Source: Spirochaetaceae bacterium
Lineage (GTDB): Bacteria; Spirochaetota; Spirochaetia; DSM-27196; SKKC01
NCBI GenBank assembly: GCA_003554375.1
Contig: PWGF01000173.1
Span: 1 to 6,274, forward strand
Direction: 5' to 3'
Length of the DNA: 6,274 nucleotides
The notes below the pieces were generated by a model that searched no databases, was not told where the DNA came from, and saw only the letters and a list, made by a program, of their open reading frames with translations. Both the position numbers and the translations under genes were made by a program. This document shows, one piece after another, positions 1 to 6,126 of this stretch; the stretch's first letter is position 1; each line of letters begins with the position of its first letter.

Positions 1-3000
1 CGCAACTGCATAAGGTGACCGTACGCCTGTGAGATGGCCCGGTAGCTGTCGTCCTGCAGGATACCGTTGTTGTGCAGCTCTTCGAGTCGCTCGAATGTGT
101 TCGTCTCTTCTAGGTGGTGTCGTAGTGCATACAGCCGGGCAAAGTTGGCGATCGGCAACATTGCCTCTTTGACGCTGAACGTATCCCGGGCTTCCCCGGT
201 GTGCCGTGTGACGATCTTGCCGAAGAGACCGACCGGCGCTCGGTAACGGAGGGTGTTAAGCGCCATGTGCGAGAGAAATCCCGGGTGTGCCTCCTGAGCC
301 ACGCCGATCTCGTGCCACAGTTCGTCCAAAAGGCTCTGATCTCCGTAGATACAGCGACAGTCGAAAAACACGTTGCAGCGGGTCAGGGCCTGTTCGTCAG
401 GTTCGCGAATCCAGTCGTGGAAATACCGTTTCCACTGGCGCAGCGGCTGATTCCAGCGCGGATTCTGGGCCATGTTGTCGCCTTCGCAGTACCGATATCC
501 GGCCCGATCGAGCCGGTCGCATACCAGTTCGCCGAAACGCAGGAAGTACCGCCGGGCCTCGTCCTCCTGTTCTTGTTCGGAGTGGTCCTCATAGATGAGC
601 GCATTGTCCTGGTCGGTCGCGAGCGTCTGCTCCTTTCGCGCTTCGCTTCCGAGCGCTATGAAGGCAAATCGCGCCGGAGGCGGCCCCATCTCTTCGATTG
701 CCAGCTCGATGATCCGCTTCGCGATTGCATCCGAGACCGAAGTGGTTACCTGGCAGATGTTCTGCGGAAGTGCTCCGTTGTCCACCAGCGATCCGATGAG
801 GGACGGAAGGCGCTCGTGGCATGCGGTCAGATCGTCCATGGTTTCGGCGGACTGGGCCTGGCGGGTGAGCACGACCGGAGAGTACTGGTCGGGGCGCAGC
901 ATCCGGCTGCTGCGGGTCATTCCCACCAGATCGCCGTTTGCGTCCAGGACGGCCAGATGTCCGACCCCGTGGTCATGCTCACGCATTACCGCTTCGAACA
1001 CGGGTGCGCTCTCGTCGACCGTCACCACCGGCGCGCTCATGATCCGTGACACCGGGGTGCGGGTGTCGAGTCCGGCGCCGACAAGGCGCGCTCGGATGTC
1101 GCGGTCGGTGACGATACCGACCAGCTGGTGCTCAGGCCCCACGATCGTGAGCGCGTCCGCCTTCCGTCGATTCATGAGTCGTATCGCCTCGGCCACCGGC
1201 GTATCGAGGGAACACGATACGGGCGAGCTCATCGAGTCGCGAACCGGCTCGGTGAGAAACAGAAGGGAGGTCTGAAGCTGGGAGATCAGCCGTTCCCGCT
1301 CCACTTCCCCCTGACTGGCCCGGTGCCGGGTGAGATCTTGAATGCTCAGCAATACTCCTTGCCGTCCGGAGTAGAAGGCGGGATTGGCCGAAAGGAGAAT
1401 CGGCAGACGTCGGCCGTTCTTACACTTGAGCTTAGCTTCGAACGGCGCCGGAACTTCCTCCCCGGCGGCAATTCTCTCCAGGTGCTCCCGCGAGTCGCGG
1501 CTGTCTTGAGCGGCAATGATGTCGTCGAGATCCAGGAATGCGAGCTCCGTCGCTGTGTAGCCGAGCATATCGAGCACGGTGCTGTTCGCGTACGTACAGC
1601 GGCCGTCGATGAGAAGCAGCGTTCCGCTTGCCGAGGATTCGACCAGGGCGCGGTATCGTTCATGGGAAAGCCGTAAGTCGCGTTCCGCCGCGCTGCGGCG
1701 GCGCTCGACCCTGAGGCTCTGATAGGCGATCATTCCAAGCAGTACCGCCGAGAGCATGATAACGATGAAGGAAATGTCCACCATCCGCCGGGTCATTTCC
1801 GCGATCGATTCCTCGACGTCCTCCACGTAGAGACCGGTTCCTATGATCCAACCCCACGGGTCGAAGCCGCGCACGTAGGACTCCTTGGGCTCCATCCGAT
1901 CCGGGTCGTCGTGCCACTGCCAGACGTAGCGCACGAAACCCGAGCTCTCTCGGCGTACGGTTTCGACGAACTCGACGAACAGTTGTACCCCGTCCGGATC
2001 GCGAATCCCAGTGAGATCCTGTCCCTCCAGATCCTCACGGTACGGGTGCATGACCATGCGAGGTTCGGTGTCCTGTATCCAGAAGTAGTCCATCCCTTCC
2101 GGTCCGTAACGCAGGCGCCGGATACGTTCTCTCGCGGTTTCTTGCGCCTCTTCGAGACCCATGTTCCCCTCTTCTGCCTCGCGGTGATACGCGGAAAGGA
2201 TGCTCCAGGCCGTGTTCGTCTGCTCGGCGGTCATAAGGCGGCGCTGGTCGAGGAGGAGCTCTTCAACGTTGGGGATGAGGACCGCGAAAAGGAGGGTGAC
2301 GAAGAACCCGATCACGAGCATTGCCGGGAGGAAGATGCGGAGGGCCAGCCGGCGCCAATCGAGGGTGCTGAGCCGTATCTCCGGCTCGATGCTCCCGGCC
2401 GCGGGATTGCCTGAAGTGTTGATCCCGTTTCGGGCGTGCTCGCCGAGCGCCTCCCGGAATTGTTTCCACCGCCGGACCGGCATGCGAGATCCGGGACGTG
2501 GGGCGCCATTGTGCGAACCGTGAAAGTCGCTCCCGGCGCTCGTGAGGATCCCGTAGCGATCGGCTATGGCGGCCAGCCGTTCCTGCTCGGCCTGCGGATA
2601 GGGGCCGTAGAACGCTTCGATACCGTCGAGCCCGGCCTGTACGAGACGCTCAAGGTTGCGCTCGAAGGTCTCCTCGTCCCAGCCGTACTCGAGCGGATGG
2701 GCCAGTATGGCGATACCGCCGGCTTCGTGAACGCGGTCGATGACTTCCCGGATGCTGAGGACATCCTCGAAGGCGTAGCGGATGGCCCCGTTCTCGGGGG
2801 CAAAGCCGTAAGCGAGCAGGTGTATCTCTTGCTCATCGAAGTCGGCATGGATTTCGGCGCCGGCGATGTCGGAGATCCCGTGGCGTACGGCGGCTTCATG
2901 GAACCGCAGCAAGCCTGCGGTGGTATGGTGGTCCGTCAGGGCGCCGTAGTCGATGTCTTCGCGTGCCATGAGATCCGCGACAACGTGTGGAGCGTAGTAC

Positions 3001-3113
3001 CCGTCGCTAGCATCCGAGTGGCAGTGAAGATCCACCCGGACCGTGTCCTCCTGCTGCGTCGGTGACTCTCGGCCTACCCCTTCCGGCCGCTGCGCCCGCC
3101 GGCTATGGCTCAT
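1..3113 (-). CDS. PHP phosphoesterase fused to Cache-PAS-CBS-DUF294 nucleotidyltransferase membrane sensor (3' end outside window)
   Basis: One open frame of at least 1037 codons with no stop. Numbering starts at the ATG at 3113. Residues 27-200 form a PHP domain with all expected metal ligands: DLHCHS (H30, H32), D37, TDHH (H62), GAEIH (E87), AHP (H139), GSDFHG (D196, H198). Residues 259-280 are TM1. Residues 290-435 are a Cache_2 sensor (HP at 356-357, WGWIIGTGLY at 420-429). Residues 447-466 are TM2. Residues 484-598 are a PAS domain, and two CBS domains lie at about 622-740 (GIVTDRD at 666-672). A DUF294/GlnD-like nucleotidyltransferase starts near 813 with its catalytic GS (822-823) and DxD (D834, D836). 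DUF294_C follows and runs off the edge, probably about 60 residues short of the end. Topology puts PHP, PAS, CBS and NTase in the cytoplasm and Cache outside. Substrates are unknown. Likely signalling: a ligand and adenine nucleotides controlling nucleotidyl transfer. Starts at 3125 (ATG) or 3035 (GTG) are also possible. Confidence 0.9.
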   Translation of the reverse strand, partial: MSHSRRAQRPEGVGRESPTQQEDTVRVDLHCHSDASDGYYAPHVVADLMAREDIDYGALTDHHTTAGLLRFHEAAVRHGISDIAGAEIHADFDEQEIHLLAYGFAPENGAIRYAFEDVLSIREVIDRVHEAGGIAILAHPLEYGWDEETFERNLERLVQAGLDGIEAFYGPYPQAEQERLAAIADRYGILTSAGSDFHGSHNGAPRPGSRMPVRRWKQFREALGEHARNGINTSGNPAAGSIEPEIRLSTLDWRRLALRIFLPAMLVIGFFVTLLFAVLIPNVEELLLDQRRLMTAEQTNTAWSILSAYHREAEEGNMGLEEAQETARERIRRLRYGPEGMDYFWIQDTEPRMVMHPYREDLEGQDLTGIRDPDGVQLFVEFVETVRRESSGFVRYVWQWHDDPDRMEPKESYVRGFDPWGWIIGTGLYVEDVEESIAEMTRRMVDISFIVIMLSAVLLGMIAYQSLRVERRRSAAERDLRLSHERYRALVESSASGTLLLIDGRCTYANSTVLDMLGYTATELAFLDLDDIIAAQDSRDSREHLERIAAGEEVPAPFEAKLKCKNGRRLPILLSANPAFYSGRQGVLLSIQDLTRHRASQGEVERERLISQLQTSLLFLTEPVRDSMSSPVSCSLDTPVAEAIRLMNRRKADALTIVGPEHQLVGIVTDRDIRARLVGAGLDTRTPVSRIMSAPVVTVDESAPVFEAVMREHDHGVGHLAVLDANGDLVGMTRSSRMLRPDQYSPVVLTRQAQSAETMDDLTACHERLPSLIGSLVDNGALPQNICQVTTSVSDAIAKRIIELAIEEMGPPPARFAFIALGSEARKEQTLATDQDNALIYEDHSEQEQEDEARRYFLRFGELVCDRLDRAGYRYCEGDNMAQNPRWNQPLRQWKRYFHDWIREPDEQALTRCNVFFDCRCIYGDQSLLDELWHEIGVAQEAHPGFLSHMALNTLRYRAPVGLFGKIVTRHTGEARDTFSVKEAMLPIANFARLYALRHHLEETNTFERLEELHNNGILQDDSYRAISQAYGHLMQL
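3033..3052 (-). promoter_or_regulatory. Strong Shine-Dalgarno before alternative GTG start of the PHP fusion gene
   Basis: On the minus strand AGGAGG (3052-3047) lies 11 bases before an in-frame GTG (3035-3033), the Val of the VDLHCHS metal motif. The two upstream ATGs (3125 and 3113) have only weak ribosome-binding sequences. The long spacing, and the fact that a GTG start would cut into the first beta strand of the PHP fold, are why the ATG at 3113 was kept. The true start may still be this GTG. Confidence 0.35.
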
Positions 3114-3145
3114 TCCGTTGTGCATCTCGATATACAGTATCGCAC

Positions 3146-3161
3146 CAGATCGCCGGATCTG
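3146..3161. repeat. Perfect 6-bp dyad in the gap upstream of the PHP fusion gene
   Basis: CAGATC and GATCTG flank a 4-base centre (GCCG). The dyad lies 33 bases before the ATG at 3113, inside the 108-base gap between the two minus-strand genes. It has no T run, so it is not an intrinsic terminator. It could be a transcription-factor site for the downstream gene, or chance. No convincing -35/-10 pair was found in this gap, so the two genes may share a transcript. Confidence 0.25.
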
Positions 3162-3221
3162 TCGTCATGGCGGAGTGCAGCGGACGCTCCTGAACGCGAA
3201 CTTCGTCCGAGATTGGCCTTC

Positions 3222-4238
3222 CTAAGATCGAGGGTCTCCATAGAAGGCATCGACTGACGACGTGAAGTAGTCGACTTTGAGCGGAGTCCGTCTCTGAAAG
3301 ACCGTGAGATCGGGGGCACCGTCGGGAACCAGCATCATCCCGCCGCTCCTCCTCTCTTGGTCGGGACGGAACACTCTCTGGTCGTACCGCGAGTCAAAAT
3401 GGAAGAAGTATGGCCCGGCAAACAGCACGTAGCGATTCTTCCGATACCATCCCACGGGGCCTTCAGCCGACAGGACCTCAACGGAGCCCGGCGCTCGGGT
3501 CAGGGCCTCCGCGAGCTCCACCGCGTTGAGCGCAACACCTTCTGCACGGAAGACATAGCCGAGCTGGGGGTCAGCGACGACCCACTTACTGAGGCCCTCA
3601 AGCCACACCTCGGCCACCACGTGACCTGCAGCCGAACGCGCTGTGGCGGCGTGCCTAGTATTAAGGCCTACCACCCGCGCCGGCATACCCAGGGCCTGAG
3701 ACGCACCCACCATGAGCACGCTGTACTCCACACACCGGAACCTGGCCCCCTCGGCCGCCTCCCTGAGAATCACCAGGGGGTCAGACGACGAAGGCATGTT
3801 CGAGCCCGAATGGCTCCATCTGCTGTTGACCCACCCCGCCAGGGCCGCCACCCGCTCAAACTCGTTATCGATTCCTCCGACCACATCGCCCAGCCCGTAC
3901 TCCGCGCGCAACTGAGCCGGGCCCGGATCGTCCGGGCTGTGGTATAGCAACGGACCCGGGGGCTCCGCCGATCCGGCCCACTGAACGCGTGGGACAACCA
4001 TGTAGGGACCAGCGGCGAAAATGAGGGCTAATGAGAGCGCCACGACGACTCCGAACACTCTCCACGTGCAAAAGCACCCCGTCAGAAGCAGGAGAGTACC
4101 TATCGCTATCCACGAGTAAGTGCCTCCGAAATAGCTGGTCCCAAACAGGAAGAGCAACGTGCACCCCACCACCGCTACTACCGGAAGGCCGAGTCGAACC
4201 GCCGGGTGCCTCTCGATCGCCTCAATCATCTTTTTCAT
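3222..4238 (-). CDS. Membrane-anchored transglutaminase-like domain protein
   Basis: A 338-residue protein. Three hydrophobic segments occupy about residues 15-37, 41-57 and 61-82. With a positively charged N terminus (MKK), the rest of the chain should lie outside the cytoplasmic membrane. Residues about 125-235 match the transglutaminase-like (papain-fold) core. The nucleophile is C169 in RFRCVEYS, followed by the conserved GMPARVVG strand (184-191). The His is H206 in AGHVVAEVW and the Asp is D223 in KWVVADPQ, so the triad is complete. Bacterial members are usually proteases, amidases or peptide-processing enzymes rather than true crosslinkers. The substrate is unknown. The C-terminal 80 residues are rich in aromatic and charged residues (HFDSRYDQ at 280-287) and belong to no domain I recognise. 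It is the upstream member of a same-strand pair with the PHP fusion gene. The ATG at 4229 (Met4) is an alternative start. Confidence 0.85.
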   Translation of the reverse strand: MKKMIEAIERHPAVRLGLPVVAVVGCTLLFLFGTSYFGGTYSWIAIGTLLLLTGCFCTWRVFGVVVALSLALIFAAGPYMVVPRVQWAGSAEPPGPLLYHSPDDPGPAQLRAEYGLGDVVGGIDNEFERVAALAGWVNSRWSHSGSNMPSSSDPLVILREAAEGARFRCVEYSVLMVGASQALGMPARVVGLNTRHAATARSAAGHVVAEVWLEGLSKWVVADPQLGYVFRAEGVALNAVELAEALTRAPGSVEVLSAEGPVGWYRKNRYVLFAGPYFFHFDSRYDQRVFRPDQERRSGGMMLVPDGAPDLTVFQRRTPLKVDYFTSSVDAFYGDPRS

Positions 4239-4269
4239 CGAGCCCGATCACTCTCACAGAATAGAGGGA

Positions 4270-4297
4270 TTTACTTTTCGCTAGAAGCAAGTATAGC
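4270..4297 (+). promoter_or_regulatory. Possible plus-strand promoter in the intergenic region
   Basis: TTTACT (4270-4275) and TATAGC (4292-4297) are separated by 16 bases, each 4 of 6 to the sigma70 consensus. This site overlaps the minus-strand -10 box, so divergent transcripts would compete. It would produce a transcript starting near 4304 that runs to the terminator ending at 4535. The match is weak. Confidence 0.2.
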
Positions 4298-4298
4298 A
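4290..4298 (-). promoter_or_regulatory. Extended -10 promoter for the transglutaminase-like gene
   Basis: The minus strand reads TGCTATACT, an extended -10 (TGn followed by TATACT, 5 of 6 to consensus). It would start transcription near 4283, giving a leader of about 45 bases before the ATG at 4238. No good -35 is present, which is tolerated in extended -10 promoters. It sits in the AT-rich part of the divergent intergenic region. Confidence 0.4.
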
Positions 4299-4383
4299 GT
4301 AAAGTAGCATAGATTGCTTCGTGCGTAAATGGGAAATAGTTTGCCGATTCAACAAAAGGAACGCGATGAGCATCGTGGCCCCC

Positions 4384-4401
4384 CCGCCACGGCAATGGCG
4401 G
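4384..4401 (+). repeat. Perfect 6-bp inverted repeat (hairpin)
   Basis: CCGCCA and TGGCGG pair perfectly around a 6-base loop (CGGCAA). The hairpin is internal to the intergenic stretch and has no T run on either side. It may be part of a structured RNA or a palindromic intergenic element. Confidence 0.45.
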
Positions 4402-4509
4402 ATGCGGTACTTGTCCAATTCCTATGCCGTGGGACGCAGAATTGCGGCTTGGCAGACATGGTATAGGCAGGAATTAGTCGCACCTCCCTTGGCCTACTAT
4501 GACAGAGCG

Positions 4510-4535
4510 AAGGCAGCCGGGATCGCTGCTTTTTC
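4510..4535 (+). terminator. Rho-independent terminator
   Basis: GCAGC (4513-4517) pairs with GCTGC (4525-4529) across a 7-base loop. Three further A-T or G-T pairs at the base use the first Ts of the tail. TTTTTCTT follows immediately. The orientation is plus strand. No recognisable plus-strand gene lies upstream of it, so it implies a transcript from the intergenic region. It also insulates the gene starting at 4604. Confidence 0.6.
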
Positions 4536-4567
4536 TTGAAACATTTGATCGGGTCGCATTTGTGGAC

Positions 4568-4597
4568 TTGTGCGCGTTGCGAGAACAATGATATACG
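4568..4597 (+). promoter_or_regulatory. Possible promoter of the 282-residue gene
   Basis: TTGTGC (4568-4573) and TATACG (4592-4597) are 18 bases apart. The -10 lies only 6 bases before the ATG at 4604, so a transcript from it would be leaderless or nearly so. That fits the absence of a clear Shine-Dalgarno before this ATG. Alternatively the gene starts at the ATG at 4721. The promoter match is weak. Confidence 0.25.
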
Positions 4598-4603
4598 GTA
4601 GAA

Positions 4604-5452
4604 ATGAAACAAATATCTAAAGGATTTGTGCCCCATCTCTACCGGATAGGCGAGTCGCACGAGTATCTCTTCGAGGTCACGGAGGCCTCCTACTCCACCG
4701 AGCAGTTGGAACGGCTCCCGATGATCAAAGATCTGCTCAAGATTGAAGAGCTGACCATCAGGTACCGTCTCTCCGCCATCTCCGTTGAAAATCAGGAGGT
4801 CCGAAAGCAGATCGCGCTTATCGACGCCCGCTACCGCGAGTTACCTAACGGGAACTTGAAGGACTCCAGAATTGAGATGCCGGCGTACCGCCCGCTGTCC
4901 TCAACGATTCCCGACTTTCCGGCGGACTTGTCGTACAGCTATATCGGCGAGAATTTCATTGAGGCTCTCAACCAGGCATGCGGCCCCTATCTTGCTCATC
5001 CTCTCGGGGTTTTTCTGCACTACAAACTGATCGATGTCCATTCGTTCCAGTCGGTGGTAGATGACATCGGTTCACAAGAGTCGCTCGGGGATGTCGTAAT
5101 CAGCCCCTCGGAGGACATCGAGGTCGAGCACGGGGTTTTCCACAATCACGAGCCGGTTCGTCTATATCACAGAGTAGACCTGTTGGAGGGTGTCCGGCAC
5201 GCGTACTTCAAGGTACAGACCATGGGGAACGTGTTTCGAGTCCCGCAGCAGGGCATGGAGTTCCACACTAACTACCAGATGACGTTCCATGTTCCCCTCG
5301 AGGGAGAGGCCGCAGGGCTTGTATCCAACGGCGAACAGCAGGAGCTCGGTTACACGGTGAAGGCCGGCGAACCGGTCACGGCAGTGCAGCGACAGTTGTC
5401 GTTGAGATTGCAGAACGATACCGCGCGTACCGGCTTGGACTGGGAAGAGTGA
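4604..5452 (+). CDS. Hypothetical protein of unknown family (282 residues)
   Basis: This is a complete frame from ATG to TGA, and I do not recognise the family. It has no signal peptide and no hydrophobic stretch long enough for a membrane helix, so it is probably cytoplasmic. Residues 33-80 look helical and charged. Residues 125-282 look mostly beta, with alternating hydrophobic residues and turns (for example HPLGVFLHYKLIDVHS at 132-147 and MEFHTNYQMTFHVPLEGE at 218-235). His-bearing segments include GVFHNHE (177-183) and FHTNYQMTFH (220-229). It has a single Cys, C126. No catalytic motif stands out. The start at 4604 has no clear ribosome-binding site; Met40 (4721) is an alternative. It is divergent from the transglutaminase gene and preceded by a terminator, so it is probably its own transcription unit. 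The long frame and sensible protein composition support a real gene. Confidence 0.65.
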   Translation: MKQISKGFVPHLYRIGESHEYLFEVTEASYSTEQLERLPMIKDLLKIEELTIRYRLSAISVENQEVRKQIALIDARYRELPNGNLKDSRIEMPAYRPLSSTIPDFPADLSYSYIGENFIEALNQACGPYLAHPLGVFLHYKLIDVHSFQSVVDDIGSQESLGDVVISPSEDIEVEHGVFHNHEPVRLYHRVDLLEGVRHAYFKVQTMGNVFRVPQQGMEFHTNYQMTFHVPLEGEAAGLVSNGEQQELGYTVKAGEPVTAVQRQLSLRLQNDTARTGLDWEE

Positions 5453-5464
5453 GTCAAGCGAGAG

Positions 5465-5536
5465 ATGGTAGAGATAGTCGAACTGAGCGTCTTCCGAAGA
5501 TACCACAGAGAAATAGAAGAGATGGAAGCGGAATGA
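5465..5536 (+). CDS. Possible small acidic peptide (23 residues)
   Basis: ATG at 5465 and TGA at 5534-5536 give a charged, helix-prone peptide ending REIEEMEAE. It begins 12 bases after the preceding stop, in the same frame. There is no clear Shine-Dalgarno. It is probably chance or a remnant of the decayed reading frame that follows; support is weak. Confidence 0.12.
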   Translation: MVEIVELSVFRRYHREIEEMEAE

Positions 5537-5560
5537 GGGAAGCCGTCGCAGAAACCGGGA

Positions 5561-6052
5561 GTGATTCCCGTCAACCCCGGCTGCGCGAAGCGTGGTTCGA
5601 AAGCACTCGCCGATCGCATAGTCGAGCGATACCTCGCCCTTGGCGGAAAAGTCGAGACCGGCTGCGAGGTCACGCGGGTCAGCATCGACGGCAAGCGGGT
5701 GACGCAGCTTACTACCGCTGACGGCCGGAGCTTCACTGCCGACCACTACGTCGCTGCATGCGACGCGCACACTGTTCTCGAGCGGCTGCTCGGTGGGCGT
5801 TATCGCGTCCCAGCCTTTGACAAGCGACTCAACGACCCGACGACCTACCCTCTTGCATCGAATACGTATATCGGCCTCGGACTCCAGGCCGACGTAGGAG
5901 AGATGCCCAGGACCGTGCGCTCGTCGTGTGTTGATGAGAGGCCGGAGCACAAGGTCCTACACCGAAGGGAGGTCGTTCGTGCAAGGGGTGATAACGGATT
6001 AGGTGATAAACACGGGCATCCAACGATTGATGCGCGAATCTTCGGCCGATGA
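5561..6052 (+). pseudogene. Internal fragment of a phytoene-desaturase-like NAD(P)/FAD-dependent oxidoreductase
   Basis: The frame from GTG 5561 to TGA 6050-6052 encodes 163 residues. About the first 115 carry features of the central part of the phytoene dehydrogenase/FAD amine-oxidase-like family. There is a degenerate GGS-type substrate-domain motif (RGSKALADRI), then ALGGKVETGCEVTRV, then the ADGRSFTADHYVAACDAHT stretch, then the ERLLGG motif. Full-length members are about 490-500 residues. The N-terminal FAD-binding Rossmann motif (GxGxxG) is absent from this window upstream, since the preceding DNA is an unrelated gene. The C-terminal FAD-binding end is also missing. After about position 5918 the reading frame becomes Arg-rich and unlike the family, suggesting a deletion junction or frameshift. 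Family enzymes desaturate or oxidise isoprenoid or related substrates; this piece cannot bind FAD and should be inactive. Confidence 0.7.
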
Positions 6053-6110
6053 GGACTCACTCGGTAGAGTACTCCGCCACTACCTTCCATCGCTGGAGGC
6101 TGGACGGGCG

Positions 6111-6126
6111 ATATCATTTTTGATAT
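6111..6126. repeat. Inverted repeat upstream of the toxin-like gene
   Basis: ATATCA and TGATAT form a perfect 6-bp dyad around TTTT. It directly abuts and partly overlaps a second palindrome (6124-6137). Its position just before a RelE/HigB-type gene fits an autoregulatory operator, as toxin-antitoxin promoters usually carry. AT-rich palindromes also occur by chance. Confidence 0.45.

Larger units (their letters stand above)
4304..4536 (+). ncRNA. Candidate small RNA between weak promoter and terminator
   Basis: About 230 bases without a recognisable gene end in a good intrinsic terminator and hold an internal perfect hairpin (4384-4401). A short reading frame, GTG at 4321 to TGA at 4537-4539, encodes 72 residues with no family resemblance. 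Its stop lies past the terminator T run, so a terminated transcript would lack it. That favours a noncoding RNA or a gene relic over a real protein. I recognise no known RNA family here. Confidence 0.2.

Noticed and set aside
201..1049. 282-residue plus-strand frame opposite the NTase/CBS part
   Set aside because: It is antisense to an unbroken minus-strand frame with clear PAS, CBS and NTase motifs, and has no recognisable domain. Long antisense frames are common in GC-rich genes.
2481..2483. Separate gene start for the Cache-PAS-CBS-NTase protein at the internal ATG
   Set aside because: No ribosome-binding sequence precedes it and the PHP frame continues through it without a stop; a single fusion is simpler.
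2436..3065. 209-residue plus-strand frame
   Set aside because: It is exactly opposite the PHP domain, whose metal-binding motifs are all on the minus strand. Shadow frame.
3357..3947. 196-residue plus-strand frame
   Set aside because: It lies opposite the transglutaminase-like gene with its intact triad; the sequence is His/Arg-rich with no family features.
4321..4539. 72-residue plus-strand frame starting with GTG
   Set aside because: No family resemblance, no Shine-Dalgarno, and the stop lies past the terminator T run.
5450..5560. Possible TGA readthrough or recoding joining the 282-residue protein, the 23-residue frame and the FAD fragment, which all share one frame
   Set aside because: Frame sharing has a one-in-three chance at each step. 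No SECIS-like structure is evident, the proteins are unrelated, and the FAD fragment lacks its N-terminal domain either way.
5162..5950. 262-residue minus-strand frame spanning the orphan gene and the FAD fragment
   Set aside because: It covers the complement of two unrelated plus-strand sequences and shows no domain; the plus-strand FAD-family motifs are recognisable, so this is a shadow despite its length.
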